Part shown: positions 25,577 through 34,678 of the stretch, piece after piece | Layout of the letters: each line of letters begins with the position of its first letter | Position numbering within the stretch: the first letter of the stretch is position 1 | NCBI RefSeq assembly: GCF_015845845.1 | Contig: NZ_LDIG01000045.1 | Span: 1-64,000 of the forward strand | Source of the DNA: Paenibacillus dendritiformis | Lineage (GTDB): Bacteria > Bacillota > Bacilli > Paenibacillales > Paenibacillaceae | DNA length: 64,000 nucleotides | Reading direction: 5' to 3' | Translations under genes and position numbers: made by a program | The notes under the pieces: model-generated | Told to the model about the DNA's origin: nothing | Database searches by the model: none | What the model saw: only the letters and a program-made list of their open reading frames with translations

Positions 25577-25642
25577 ACCGTTGTCAACCTTTCCTGGAGC
25601 CCTTATAATTAAGCGGAATGACAGGGGTAAATTTAAGAGGTT

Positions 25643-25886
25643 GTTCAAATCGTCGTCTTTTGATCACGAAGCAGAACGGAAAGGGTACTCGACGTCGAAT
25701 CTTGCGTTCACCCTTGGAGAGCGTATGCTTCCGATGTATGTTTCCTGCGGAAACATTTTAAGTGCTCATGCAGGTTTCGCCTACACTGCGCTCTTCCTTA
25801 CAAGTTTTGCGAAGCAAAACTCGCTTCGGAAGCATAGACTTCAGGTTCTCGCAACCTTCTCGGTGCTAAAACCCGACGATTTGAAC
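25643..25886. mobile_element. MITE-like fold-back element of 244 bp
   Basis: The ends are a perfect 13-bp terminal inverted repeat: GTTCAAATCGTCG at 25643-25655 and CGACGATTTGAAC at 25874-25886. An imperfect match extends it inward to nearly 30 bp. Inside, TATGCTTCCGA near 25725 is complementary to TCGGAAGCATA near 25834, so the element can fold on itself over much of its length. It contains no plausible gene. It lies in the 470-bp gap between the tandem terminators and the DegV gene. A degenerate relative of its left half lies at 12484-12560. No target-site duplication could be assigned with confidence. Confidence 0.72.
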
Positions 25887-25934
25887 GCGGATTAAGATCA
25901 ACAATCACATTTCACTATGAGACAGGAGACTGAC

Positions 25935-26795
25935 ATGACCATTCACATCATCACGGACGGAAGCTCAGACCTGACGCCGGAGCTGGTAAAGCAGTACGGC
26001 ATCCACGTCGTTCCGCTGTACGTTCGATTCGGGCAAGACGTATTGACATCCGATATGAATACGGAGTCCTTCTATGAACGGATGCGGGAGGAGCACGACC
26101 TGCCGAATACGGCGAGTCCTTCGCCTGCCGACTTTTATCATATGTATCGATCTCTTGGAACCGACAAGGACATTCTCGTGTTATCGCTGACCTCTCAGTT
26201 GAGCAGCACCTACAATCACGCGCTGATGGCCAAGACGATGTATGAGGAAGAAGGGCATCTGAACCGGATCGAGGTGCTGGATACGAAGACGGCGTCGATG
26301 GGGCTTGGATTGCTGGCCGTGCGGGCGGCCCAATTGGCCCGGGCGGGGGAAGAGCTGCAGGACCTGATGGCGAAGATGGTTCATTTTATTAAGCATACAC
26401 GGACTTATTTTACCTTGGATACGCTGGAAAATGTCATCCGCGGCGGCCGGTTGAGCCGGATTAAGGGGACGGTCGCTTCGATGCTGAATATTAAGCTGCT
26501 GATGGAGGCAAGCGAAGAAGGCTCGATTGAAGTGCTGGAAAAAATCCGCGGCACCCAGAAGACGCTGCGGCGGCTGATCGACAAGGTTGGCGACGCGTGG
26601 CATCAGGTCGACAAGAACTGGATTGCGCTCGCTCATTCCAACTGCGAGGAGCGCGCCAAAGCGTTTCTCCGCGATTTGATGGACAAGTATCCGTTCGATC
26701 AGGTGCTGTTCGTCAATATGGGGCCGGTAATCGGAACCTATGCCGGTGAGGGCGGCGTCCTCATTTCTTATCAGGAGGCGCCTGCACTGTCGTAG
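25935..26795 (+). CDS. DegV-family fatty-acid-binding protein (286 aa)
   Basis: DegV/FakB proteins bind a fatty acid and present it to the kinase FakA. The N-terminus IHIITDGSSDLTPELV is the family signature. It also contains NTASPSPADFYHMYRSL (the TSxPS-type fatty-acid loop), ILVLSLTSQLSSTYNHA (the SLSSxLSGTY-like motif), DTKTASMGLGLLA and LENVIRGGRLSRIKG. The ATG at 25935 follows GACAGGAGACTGAC. The length is normal. It is monocistronic as far as can be seen, and its 3' side carries the FNR-like box of the next gene. Confidence 0.9.
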   Translation: MTIHIITDGSSDLTPELVKQYGIHVVPLYVRFGQDVLTSDMNTESFYERMREEHDLPNTASPSPADFYHMYRSLGTDKDILVLSLTSQLSSTYNHALMAKTMYEEEGHLNRIEVLDTKTASMGLGLLAVRAAQLARAGEELQDLMAKMVHFIKHTRTYFTLDTLENVIRGGRLSRIKGTVASMLNIKLLMEASEEGSIEVLEKIRGTQKTLRRLIDKVGDAWHQVDKNWIALAHSNCEERAKAFLRDLMDKYPFDQVLFVNMGPVIGTYAGEGGVLISYQEAPALS

Positions 26796-26810
26796 ATTTG
26801 TCTATTTTCC

Positions 26811-26826
26811 GGTGATCGCAATCACT
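26811..26826. promoter_or_regulatory. FNR/CRP-type box before ric
   Basis: GGTGA-TCGCAA-TCACT matches TGTGA-N6-TCACA at 8 of 10 positions. It lies about 100 bases before the ric start codon. Four other genes or divergent pairs in the window carry better matches, which supports the call. Confidence 0.6.
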
Positions 26827-26924
26827 CTCCTGTCCCGTGGCCGGGCGTATGATCGGGTTACGGCGCAAGCTTGGCGGCGATGAAGCCGCACCGAAGCGCT
26901 GGACGAGGAAGGGAGAGGTGTCAC

Positions 26925-27611
26925 ATGTTTACGGAGGAGATGACGGTACGCGATGCCGTGCTGCGTTATCCGGCGGCGAGCGATTTATTTAAGCGGTTGA
27001 AAATCGATTTCTGCTGCGGGGGCAACCGGCCGATACGCGAAGCGGCCGCGGAACGGGGATATGCGGCAGAACAGGTTATCGGCGAGTTGAACCGGATTCG
27101 CGAAGCGGCTCCTGCAGCGGGAACGGGCGTCGACTGGCAGTTCATGTCTTCCCGTTCGCTGATTGAATATATCGTGAATAAGCATCACCGGTATTTGCGC
27201 GAGCAGCTGCCGGCCATCACGGCGAATGTGGCGCGGGTATATCACGTGCATGGGGGAGATCAGCCCCATCTGGCCGAGGTGCATGAGACGTTCATGCAGC
27301 TGAAGGCCGAGCTGGAGGCGCATATCGCCAAGGAAGAAGAGTCTCATTTCCCGCTTATCATCCGGTATGAGGACGACCCGGAAGGGATGGCGGCGGAAGC
27401 GCGGGCTGTCGTAGCGGAACTGGCGGACGAGCATGACGGAGCAGGGGCGCTGCTCAAGCGGCTGCGGGAGGCGACCTCGGATTTCACGCCGCCGGAAGGC
27501 GCCTGCACGACCTACCGCGTCGCCTATGCGCGGCTGGAGGAGCTGGAGTCGATGACCTTCGAGCATGTGCATTTGGAAAATAATGTGCTGTTCCTGCGGA
27601 TTGCCGGTTGA
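26925..27611 (+). CDS. ric: Di-iron iron-sulfur cluster repair protein RIC/ScdA (228 aa)
   Basis: RIC (ScdA/YtfE) repairs Fe-S clusters damaged by nitric oxide or oxidative stress. The N-terminal ScdA domain ends in the signature IDFCCGGNRPIREA with its paired cysteines. The hemerythrin-like domain shows the His/Glu iron ligands in VNKHHRYLREQ, HGGDQPHLAEVHETF, HIAKEEESHFP, LADEHDGAG and EHVHLENNVLF. The ATG at 26925 follows GGAAGGGAGAGG. The FNR-type box upstream and the nitrite reductase genes elsewhere in the window fit a role during anaerobic nitrogen metabolism, when nitric oxide may arise. Confidence 0.92.
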   Translation: MFTEEMTVRDAVLRYPAASDLFKRLKIDFCCGGNRPIREAAAERGYAAEQVIGELNRIREAAPAAGTGVDWQFMSSRSLIEYIVNKHHRYLREQLPAITANVARVYHVHGGDQPHLAEVHETFMQLKAELEAHIAKEEESHFPLIIRYEDDPEGMAAEARAVVAELADEHDGAGALLKRLREATSDFTPPEGACTTYRVAYARLEELESMTFEHVHLENNVLFLRIAG

Positions 27612-27707
27612 TTGACGGATATCGAATATTGGATACAGGACGGAGGACAGCCCCCGCGTCAATCAAAGACGCCGGGGCTGCTTCGCGTGGATCGGCCGCG
27701 CGGCCGG

Positions 27708-29240
27708 TTACATATGAATGCCGGTATTGGCTTTGACCAGCACCTCATCGAACTTCGCGTCCGCATCCTGACTGCGGGACGACATCATCGTACCGATCCA
27801 GGCGCCGATGAAGCCGAGCGGGATCGAGATGATGCCCGGGTTCGTGAGCGTGATGAGCGGCTCGCCGATGAAGATCGCCTTGCCGGCCGGATCCCAGATG
27901 CTCGGGGAGACGGCGACAAGCGCGATCGCCGACAGCAGTCCGGTCAGCATGCCGCTGATCGCCCCCGCCGTATTGAAGCGGCGCCAGAAGATCGTGAACA
28001 GAATGACCGGAAGGTTCGCGCTGGCCGCGACAGCGAAGGCAAGGCCGACCAGGAAGGCGACATTGAGCTTCGAGGCGAGGAGCGCCAGAGCGATCGACAG
28101 CACCGATACGCCGATGGAGGCGAAGCGGGCGGCCTTCATCTGCTCGCGTTCATTGGCCTTGCCCTTGCGCAGGATATGATTGTAGAAATCATGCGCGAAG
28201 GCCGAGGCGGCCGAGAGGACGAGGCCGGTGACAACGGCGAGAATGGTCGCGAACGCGACAGCCGAGATCAGGGCGAAGAAGAAATCGCCGCCGAGCGCCT
28301 GGGCCAGAAGCGGCGCGGCCATATTGCCGCCCTTGTCCGCCGCGAGAATCGCTTCGGTTCCGACGAAGGCGGCGGCGCCGAAGCCGAGGAAGATGGTCAG
28401 GATGTAGAACAGGCCGATAATCCAGGTGGCATGGACGACCGAGGAACGGGCTGTCGGGGCATCCTTCACCGTGAAGAAGCGGATGAGAATATGCGGCAGC
28501 CCGGCGGTTCCGAGCACCAGTCCGAGATTGAGCGAGAGCGTATCCAGCGGATTGGTATATTTATTGCCCGGATTCAAAAAGGCTTCCCCAAGCGGCGTCG
28601 CCGTCTTCATCTGCTCGAACATGCCGGTCAGACTGAAGTTGAACTTGGAGAAGACGAAGATGGAGAGCAGGAAGGTCCCGCCCATGAGCAGGATCGCCTT
28701 GATGATCTGCACCCATGAGGTGGCATGCATGCCGCCGAAGACGACATACAGCGTCATCAGGCAGCCGACGATGAGGACGGCCCATACATAATCGATGCCG
28801 AGGAGCAGCTTGATGAGCGCGCCGGCCCCGACGAGCTGGGCGATCATGTAGAAGGTGGAGATGGTCACCGTGTTCAGCGCGGCAACGCCCCGGATTTTCT
28901 TATTATTGAAGCGGGCGGCAATCATGTCGGCCAAAGTGAACTTGCCGAGATTGCGCAGAGGCTCCGCGACAAGATACAGGACGACGAGATAGGCGACGAG
29001 GAAGCCGATCGAATAGAAAAAGCCGTCGAAGCCGACGAGAGCGATCGATCCGGCGATGCCGAGGAACGAAGCCGCGGACATATAATCCCCCGCGATGGCC
29101 AGCCCGTTCTGCCAGCCCTTCAGGCCGCCGCCAGCGGTATAGAAGTCCGAAGCGCTGCGCGTCTTCTTCGCCGCGATATATGTAATGACCATGGTCAGCA
29201 TCACGATGGCCAAGAACAAAACGAACGCCGTTGTGCTCAT
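27708..29240 (-). CDS. actP: Cation/acetate symporter ActP-like (510 aa)
   Basis: A sodium:solute symporter family protein with about 13 membrane spans that imports acetate or related short acids. Landmarks: SASDFYTAGGGLKGWQNGLA, GDYMSAASFLGIAG, TLADMIAARFNNK, VFGGMHATSWVQIIKA, GTAGLPHILIRFFTVKDA and AFVGTEAILAADKGG. The ATG at 29240 overlaps the stop of the upstream small membrane protein gene (ATGA), which fixes the start and shows coupling. A hairpin pairing AGCCCC...GCGTC with GACGC...GGGGCT lies at about 27648-27680, beyond the stop. A cre site lies upstream of the gene pair. Confidence 0.92.
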   Translation of the reverse strand: MSTTAFVLFLAIVMLTMVITYIAAKKTRSASDFYTAGGGLKGWQNGLAIAGDYMSAASFLGIAGSIALVGFDGFFYSIGFLVAYLVVLYLVAEPLRNLGKFTLADMIAARFNNKKIRGVAALNTVTISTFYMIAQLVGAGALIKLLLGIDYVWAVLIVGCLMTLYVVFGGMHATSWVQIIKAILLMGGTFLLSIFVFSKFNFSLTGMFEQMKTATPLGEAFLNPGNKYTNPLDTLSLNLGLVLGTAGLPHILIRFFTVKDAPTARSSVVHATWIIGLFYILTIFLGFGAAAFVGTEAILAADKGGNMAAPLLAQALGGDFFFALISAVAFATILAVVTGLVLSAASAFAHDFYNHILRKGKANEREQMKAARFASIGVSVLSIALALLASKLNVAFLVGLAFAVAASANLPVILFTIFWRRFNTAGAISGMLTGLLSAIALVAVSPSIWDPAGKAIFIGEPLITLTNPGIISIPLGFIGAWIGTMMSSRSQDADAKFDEVLVKANTGIHM

Positions 29241-29551
29241 TCGCGTTCCCCACTCCATTCCTGATTGATTTCGGCCACCAGTTTATCGAATTTGGCCGCT
29301 CTGCGGGCGTAGAGGACACATAGGACCCATGTCATGATGAATTGGGCGAAGGCGAATAGCCAGGCCCAGGAGATCGCGCCAATCGCGGGCCGGTTCAAGA
29401 TCGTGGTGTAGGAAGTCAGGATCGGCAGGGCGAAATAGAAGAGGAAAAAGAAGACAATCAACGGGATAATGAAGCGCTTCTTGCTCTGGATTAACGTATG
29501 AAACCGGGACGACTTGGCCATCTGGCCGTAATTCACGCGTTCATGCTTCAT
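29237..29551 (-). CDS. DUF485-family small membrane protein, YjcH-like (104 aa)
   Basis: YjcH-type proteins are always found with ActP and are thought to assist it. Two membrane helices are visible (RFIIPLIVFFFLFYFALPIL and WLFAFAQFIMTWVLCVLYA), followed by a charged tail (RRAAKFDKLVAEINQEW). The ATG at 29551 has GGAGGTG 11 bases upstream, a slightly long spacing. An in-frame ATG at 29575 is less likely, because its first residues would be encoded by that ribosome binding site. The stop overlaps the symporter start. Confidence 0.88.
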   Translation of the reverse strand: MKHERVNYGQMAKSSRFHTLIQSKKRFIIPLIVFFFLFYFALPILTSYTTILNRPAIGAISWAWLFAFAQFIMTWVLCVLYARRAAKFDKLVAEINQEWSGERE

Positions 29552-29625
29552 GGGAAGCGGTACACCTCCGAACAATGGTTCAGAATTGCATTACCATTTC
29601 AGGATAACGAGTCTATAACAGGAAA

Positions 29626-29639
29626 AGTAAACGCTTACA
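29626..29639. promoter_or_regulatory. cre site upstream of the acetate symporter pair
   Basis: AGTAAACGCTTACA matches the cre consensus TGWAANCGNTNWCA at all but the first position and is nearly palindromic. It lies 75-88 bases upstream of the small membrane protein gene, on the promoter side. CcpA control of acetate uptake genes is known in Bacillus. Confidence 0.75.
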
Positions 29640-29828
29640 CCCCTTTCGAAATAACGGTTCTTTCGTATGGCCGCGATGACTGTTTTCTATTATATAAGCC
29701 GTTCACCAAATCGTCAAACATTTTCCAGAACCAAGTAAAAAATCCGGCTGTTTGTCCGGCGGGCGGTTTGTGATATGATGAAAAATATGCTGCGCATCGG
29801 TATACAGACAGAGTGGGGGATGAGAACC

Positions 29829-30539
29829 ATGTATCGGATTATGATCGTTGAAGATGATGACAAGATTGCTTCCATTCTGCAATCTTCACTGGAGAAATAT
29901 GATTACAAAGTGACGCGAGCGACCGATTTCAAGGCGCTGAAGGAAGAACTGCTTGCAATAAATCCGGATTTGATTCTGCTCGATATTCATTTGCCGGCCT
30001 ATGACGGATTCTATTGGTGCCGGCAGTTCCGGATGGTGACCAATGCCCCGATTATTTTCGTATCCGCGCGCACCGGAGAGATGGATCAGGTGATGGCTAT
30101 CGAGAATGGGGGCGACGATTTCATCACGAAGCCGTTCCATCTTGATGTCCTGCTGGCGAAGGTGAAGGGCGTCCTGCGCCGGACCTATGGAGAGTACGCT
30201 TCCAACAGCGGCGGCGAGGAGCTGGTCGTGCATGGCCTGAGCCTCCACCGCTCCCGGAATACGCTGGAATGGAAGGGGAGCCGCGTCGATCTGACAAAGA
30301 ACGAGGCGCTTCTGCTTGCCGTGCTCATGGAGCGCGCCGGCCATATCGTGTCCCGGGAGACGCTGCTGGAGACGCTGTGGGATGATGTCGACTTCGTGGA
30401 CGACAACACGTTGACCGTGAATGTGACCCGCGTGCGCAAGAAGCTGGAGGAGATTGGCATTCATAAAGCGATCGAGACGATGCGCGGACAGGGATACCGC
30501 TTGCAGCCCTCGTGGACGGAAGACGGGGATTGGGCATGA
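29829..30539 (+). CDS. OmpR-type response regulator, BceR/GraR-like (236 aa)
   Basis: The receiver domain contains YRIMIVEDDDKIASIL, the phospho-acceptor Asp in LILLDIHLPAYDG, IIFVSARTGEMD and the Lys of FITKPFHLDVLLAKV. The winged-helix domain follows (LTKNEALLLAVLMERAGHIV, WDDVDFVDDNTLTVNVTRVR and GQGYRL). The DDNTLTVNV motif is typical of BceR-type regulators of antimicrobial-peptide resistance. The ATG at 29829 has GTGGGGGATG before it; the ATG at 29820 is an alternative. Its stop overlaps the kinase ATG (ATGA at 30536). It should activate the ABC transporter genes at 31841. Confidence 0.9.
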   Translation: MYRIMIVEDDDKIASILQSSLEKYDYKVTRATDFKALKEELLAINPDLILLDIHLPAYDGFYWCRQFRMVTNAPIIFVSARTGEMDQVMAIENGGDDFITKPFHLDVLLAKVKGVLRRTYGEYASNSGGEELVVHGLSLHRSRNTLEWKGSRVDLTKNEALLLAVLMERAGHIVSRETLLETLWDDVDFVDDNTLTVNVTRVRKKLEEIGIHKAIETMRGQGYRLQPSWTEDGDWA

Positions 30540-31591
30540 CCTTTTGGCGCTTCGTGAAGGATCGGCTGCTCCTGGTGCTGGCCTGCTTCGCCGCGCTGTT
30601 CGTCGCCCTGCTTATCGTCTGGCTCGATCTCGGGATCGGGCAGCGCTATGTGTACAGCGGGAGCCTGACCTACGTATTCGTGCTGGGCGGAGCCGTTATC
30701 CTCGTCGGCTTACTCTATGACTATTCACGGCAGCGGCGCTGGTTCCGCGAGATGAAGAACGCGGAGGAGAATGCGAGCAGCAATGATTTCACGCTCTGCC
30801 TTCAGCATCCGCAGACGCAGGAGCAGGAGCGGGTTCACGGCCTGATCAGCCGCCAGTACAGCGCCTATATGGACGAGCTGTTGACGATGCAGAAGAACCG
30901 CGAGCAGCATCTTCATTTTACGAACCAGTGGGTTCATCATATGAAGACGCCGGTGTCGGTGTTGCATCTGATCTCGCAGCAGACGCCTCAGCCGCTGTCG
31001 CTGGAAGAGACGGAGCAGTTGCTGCGAAGCATCGCCGAAGAGACGGATCGGCTCGCGCGCGGGCTCGACATGATGCTGCATACGGCCCGCATGGAGAAGT
31101 TCGACCTCGATCTGCACGTAACGGGACTGTCGCTGCAGCATGTCATCCGGCAGGTGATCAATCAAAATAAGAAAGCACTCATTCGTTATCAGATCTATCC
31201 GAAGGTCACGCCCGGCGACACGATGGTCGAGAGCGATGAGAAATGGCTGGCGTTCATTCTGACCCAACTGGTCACGAACGCGATCAAATATATGAAGGAT
31301 AAGGAAGGGGCCAAGTCGCTCCAGTTCACGGTGCAGCAGACGGACGGCGCCGTGCAGCTTCGGGTGCAGGATGAGGGCGTCGGCATCGAGCCGCATGATA
31401 TCCCCCGTATCTTCGATGCCTTCTTCACCGGAGAGAATGGACGAAGGGAAGGGGATGCCACCGGGATGGGGCTGTATCTGGTCAAGCAGGTGTGCGGCAA
31501 GCTCGGTCATACGATCAGCGTCGAATCGGAACCGCATGCGGGCACGACCTTCACGCTTGGCTTCCATTCCGACGGCATCCACCGCATATGA
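30536..31591 (+). CDS. Intramembrane-sensing histidine kinase, BceS-like (351 aa)
   Basis: Two membrane helices lie close together near residues 10-30 and 42-62 with almost no extracellular loop. This is the design of BceS-type kinases, which sense through their ABC transporter rather than directly. The dimerisation motif FTNQWVHHMKTPVSVLHLI contains the phospho-acceptor His (about residue 135). The ATPase domain has ILTQLVTNAIKYM, VQDEGVGIEPHDIPRIFDAF and GMGLYLVKQVCGKLGH. The start overlaps the regulator stop. A hairpin lies between this gene and the transporter genes. Confidence 0.9.
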   Translation: MTFWRFVKDRLLLVLACFAALFVALLIVWLDLGIGQRYVYSGSLTYVFVLGGAVILVGLLYDYSRQRRWFREMKNAEENASSNDFTLCLQHPQTQEQERVHGLISRQYSAYMDELLTMQKNREQHLHFTNQWVHHMKTPVSVLHLISQQTPQPLSLEETEQLLRSIAEETDRLARGLDMMLHTARMEKFDLDLHVTGLSLQHVIRQVINQNKKALIRYQIYPKVTPGDTMVESDEKWLAFILTQLVTNAIKYMKDKEGAKSLQFTVQQTDGAVQLRVQDEGVGIEPHDIPRIFDAFFTGENGRREGDATGMGLYLVKQVCGKLGHTISVESEPHAGTTFTLGFHSDGIHRI

Positions 31592-31634
31592 GCCGGGCGG
31601 GTCATGCACCCGCCCCGTTCCAATCCTCGCTAAC

Positions 31635-31674
31635 AACGCGTGCATGGCAGCCGGCTGCCGTACATGCGTTGTTT
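31635..31674 (+). terminator. Hairpin between the kinase and transporter genes
   Basis: The segment from AACGCGTGCATGGCAGCC (31635 onward) is complementary to GGCTGCCGTACATGCGTT (ending at 31670), with one unpaired region, and is followed by GTTTG. The long stem but poor T tail suggests a partial terminator that separates transcription of the kinase pair from the transporter genes. Confidence 0.55.
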
Positions 31675-31840
31675 GCGTTGGCTGAGCTGCGGGCGCGGGC
31701 AGCGGTCTGGCGGCCTTAGATGACAAGTTTGTAAGCTTGCGAAAGGCTTTTCCATGTCGGGCCCGCCCGAAAACGGTTATACTGAAGAAAAGAAACGAAC
31801 GGGATGATTTGCAGGCATGACGGGAAAGGGGATAGAAAAT

Positions 31841-32620
31841 ATGGAGGTTCTACGAGCGGAGCAGCTATCCAAAGTATACGGCACCAAAGGAAAAATGACG
31901 TATACGGCGCTGAAAGACATTCATCTGCATGTGGAAGAGGGAGAATTCGTGGGCATTATGGGCCCGTCGGGAAGCGGGAAGACGACGCTGCTCAACATTC
32001 TCGCGACGATAGACAAGCCGACTTCCGGCAAGCTATGGATTAACGGAACGGATCCGACGAAGCTGAGCAACAAGAAGCTGGCCCATTTCCGCCGCCGGGA
32101 GCTCGGGTTCGTGTTCCAGGATTTCAATCTGCTGGACACGCTCAGCATTAAGGAGAATATCATTTTGCCGCTGGCGCTGGATCAAATCTCGGCGCGCGAT
32201 ATCGAGCAGCGGCTGGCCGATACCATTCGTTGGCTTGGCATCGAGCCGATTCTGGACAAGCGGACGTACGAGGTATCGGGGGGACAGAAGCAGCGGACGG
32301 CCATTGCGCGTGCGGTGATTCATCAGCCGTCCCTGCTGCTGGCGGACGAACTGACCGGGAATCTCGATTCGAAGGCGGCGAAGGAAGTGATGAACGCCCT
32401 TCAAGATCTGAATGAGAACCAGAACCGCACCATTCTCATGGTAACGCATGATCCGTTCGCAGCGAGCTACTGCAAGCGGATTTTGTTCATCAAGGACGGA
32501 CAAATCTTTTCCGAGCTGCGCCGCGGCTCGAACCGGCAGACGTTCTTCCAGCACATATTAGACTCGCTCAGTCTGTTAGGGGGCCAATTCGATGACGTAC
32601 CGACAGCTCGCTATCAATAA
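31841..32620 (+). CDS. ABC transporter ATPase, BceA-like (259 aa)
   Basis: Canonical ATPase motifs are present: Walker A GPSGSGKTT (near residue 40), Q-loop FVFQDFNLLDTLSIKENI, signature VSGGQKQRTAIARA, Walker B LLLADELTGNLD and the H-loop MVTHDP. In the Walker B segment the residue pair is DE, as usual. The ATG at 31841 follows GGGAAAGGGGATAG. The C-terminus overlaps the permease gene by 29 bases. BceA-type ATPases power release of lipid-II-targeting peptides such as bacitracin; the specific drug here is unknown. Confidence 0.93.
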   Translation: MEVLRAEQLSKVYGTKGKMTYTALKDIHLHVEEGEFVGIMGPSGSGKTTLLNILATIDKPTSGKLWINGTDPTKLSNKKLAHFRRRELGFVFQDFNLLDTLSIKENIILPLALDQISARDIEQRLADTIRWLGIEPILDKRTYEVSGGQKQRTAIARAVIHQPSLLLADELTGNLDSKAAKEVMNALQDLNENQNRTILMVTHDPFAASYCKRILFIKDGQIFSELRRGSNRQTFFQHILDSLSLLGGQFDDVPTARYQ

Positions 32621-34532
32621 TATAAAAGGAAGCTGGCACCGGTACAGCGCTTATTTTCTGAGCTGCGTCTTCGCCGTCATGATCTTTTTCGTATACGCGT
32701 CGATGATTTACCATCCGGAGGTGGCGGACGGCAAGATCCAGGAAAGCGACTATGTGCGCCAGCTGATGATTGTATGCGAAGTTCTCATCATGATGTTCTC
32801 GTTTTTTTTCATTCTGTACTCAAGCTCCGCTTTTCTGAAATCCCGGCAAAAAGAGCTTGGCCTGCTGTCGCTGTTCGGCTCGACCAAAGGGCAGCTTCGG
32901 ATGCTCGTATTTTATGAAAATATGGTGATCTCCATTATGGCGATCGTCGTAGGGATCGGAAGCGGCATGGTGCTGCTGAAGCTGTTCCTGATGGCGATGT
33001 CCCGGCTGCTGCGGGTGGACGAGCCGCTGAGCTTCTATATAAGTCCGTCCGCGATCGGGCTGACATCCATCGGCTATCTGCTGCTGTTCGCCTTCATTAC
33101 GCTCTTCTCGCTGCGACATGTGAGCCGGGTCGAGATTATCCATCTGATACGGGCGGACAAGGAGCCGAAGTCGCCTCCCAAGTTTTCCTGGTTCCTCGTG
33201 TTCCTGTCGGTGCTTACGCTCGGCAGCGGCTATGGACTCGCTTTTGTGACCGATCTGAGATTGTTTATTTTGTCGGCAATGCCGATTATCGGACTGACTG
33301 TGCTGGGCACGTACTTTTTGTTCACGCAGCTCAGCGTGGCGGTTATTCGAGGTCTGCAGAAGAATAAGCGGTTCTATTACCGGGGCACCCATCTCCTGAA
33401 TGTCTCGCAAGCGGCCTTCAAAATGAAGGATAATGCCCGCGTGCTGTTCAACGTGTCGATACTCTGCGCCGTCGTGCTTACCGCCACCGCCACCGTATAT
33501 GCCTTCGATCAAGGGATGAGAATCTCGGTCAGACTCAATAATCCGTTCGTCTTGACGATGTCCGCCGGCAAGGCGGATCAACCGCCGGTCACGCCGGAGC
33601 GCATTGAGCGTCTGGCGGAGCAAATGAAGCATCACGTCACCTTCTCCGGCAAGGCCCGCGTCGTCGATGCGAAGGTGAAGGGTGCCGGGCTGGAGCGTTA
33701 TAGCGCATTGGTCGGAGAATCGGACTTCAATCGGCTTGCCCGGGAGTTGGGGTATGATCCTGTCCGGATTCAGGAAGGCAAAGGGGTTCTGGTCGATCAG
33801 CGCGATATGCTGTTTAATGAGTATTTATCCCATGACATGCAGGAAGGCGATCGCCTTTCCGTTCGGGTCGAAGGTCAAGCGAAGCCGTTTCAGCTTGAGG
33901 TTCAGGAGGTGCGTTCGAACCAGATCGTATTGACGAGGAGCGTCAGTTTCAGTTTGTTCGTCGTTCCCGATGCCCTGTTGGAGCGGCTGTATCGCCAGGC
34001 GCCGGCGGATCAGGCGCAGACGCTGTATGCCATGAACTGGACCGACTGGGAGGATGCGCTGCCGCTGATGGAACGCATACGGGAAATGCGGGATCCGGCA
34101 TCGGAATTCGACATGTACAGCCGGACCGAGGACTGGAACGCGACCCGGCAGTCTTCCTCGCTCGTACTGTTCATCGGCTTGTTCATCAGTCTGCTGTTCT
34201 TCATCGCGAGCGGAAGCGTCATCTACTTCAAGCTGTTCACGGAGCTGCAGGATGACCAGACGCATTTCCGGGCGCTGACCCGCATCGGTCTGTCGGTCGC
34301 GGAGATTCGCCGCGTCGTGACCTTCCAGGTCGGGCTCATCTTCTACGCCCCGTGCTTCGTCGGCAGCATCCATACGCTGTTCGCGATGAAGACCTTGACC
34401 AATTTGATGAACATCAATGTGATGGGCTACGGCGTTACCGTGGTCGGCCTGTTCGTTCTGATGCAGACGCTCTATTTTTTGATGGCGCGGCGCGCTTATA
34501 TGGGCAAGATTTTGGAGGAGGCCGTCGTCTAG
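32592..34532 (+). CDS. FtsX-type ABC permease, BceB-like (646 aa)
   Basis: The protein has the BceB layout: one N-terminal span (AYFLSCVFAVMIFFVYASMI), three more by residue 180, then paired spans up to about residue 310. A large extracellular domain of about 200 residues lies between about 310 and 530, and three C-terminal spans follow. The extracellular domain recognises the peptide and also signals to BceS-type kinases. The ATG at 32592 follows TTAGGGGGCC and overlaps the ATPase gene. The size of 646 is normal for the family. Confidence 0.9.
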   Translation: MTYRQLAINNIKGSWHRYSAYFLSCVFAVMIFFVYASMIYHPEVADGKIQESDYVRQLMIVCEVLIMMFSFFFILYSSSAFLKSRQKELGLLSLFGSTKGQLRMLVFYENMVISIMAIVVGIGSGMVLLKLFLMAMSRLLRVDEPLSFYISPSAIGLTSIGYLLLFAFITLFSLRHVSRVEIIHLIRADKEPKSPPKFSWFLVFLSVLTLGSGYGLAFVTDLRLFILSAMPIIGLTVLGTYFLFTQLSVAVIRGLQKNKRFYYRGTHLLNVSQAAFKMKDNARVLFNVSILCAVVLTATATVYAFDQGMRISVRLNNPFVLTMSAGKADQPPVTPERIERLAEQMKHHVTFSGKARVVDAKVKGAGLERYSALVGESDFNRLARELGYDPVRIQEGKGVLVDQRDMLFNEYLSHDMQEGDRLSVRVEGQAKPFQLEVQEVRSNQIVLTRSVSFSLFVVPDALLERLYRQAPADQAQTLYAMNWTDWEDALPLMERIREMRDPASEFDMYSRTEDWNATRQSSSLVLFIGLFISLLFFIASGSVIYFKLFTELQDDQTHFRALTRIGLSVAEIRRVVTFQVGLIFYAPCFVGSIHTLFAMKTLTNLMNINVMGYGVTVVGLFVLMQTLYFLMARRAYMGKILEEAVV

Positions 34533-34678
34533 CTTGACGCGATCTTCCATCCGTGTCGAATGATGGATAACCCCGCTGTTATTGTTACTGGATTGAAACT
34601 TTTTCTCGTCATCTTTCATGCATAATAGAGGCAGAGTGTCTCAAGTGAATGCGGTTAACTTGAAGGCGGGAAAGTGAG

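Noticed and set aside
25419-25895. 158-codon plus-strand frame across the terminators and the MITE-like element
   Set aside because: It runs through two intrinsic terminators and the terminal repeats of the element; no start signal or domain is visible.
27612-28718. 368-codon plus-strand frame opposite the acetate symporter gene
   Set aside because: Its translation is dominated by Arg, Asp, Gly and Glu, as expected for the antisense of a GC-rich membrane protein gene, and it has no start signal.
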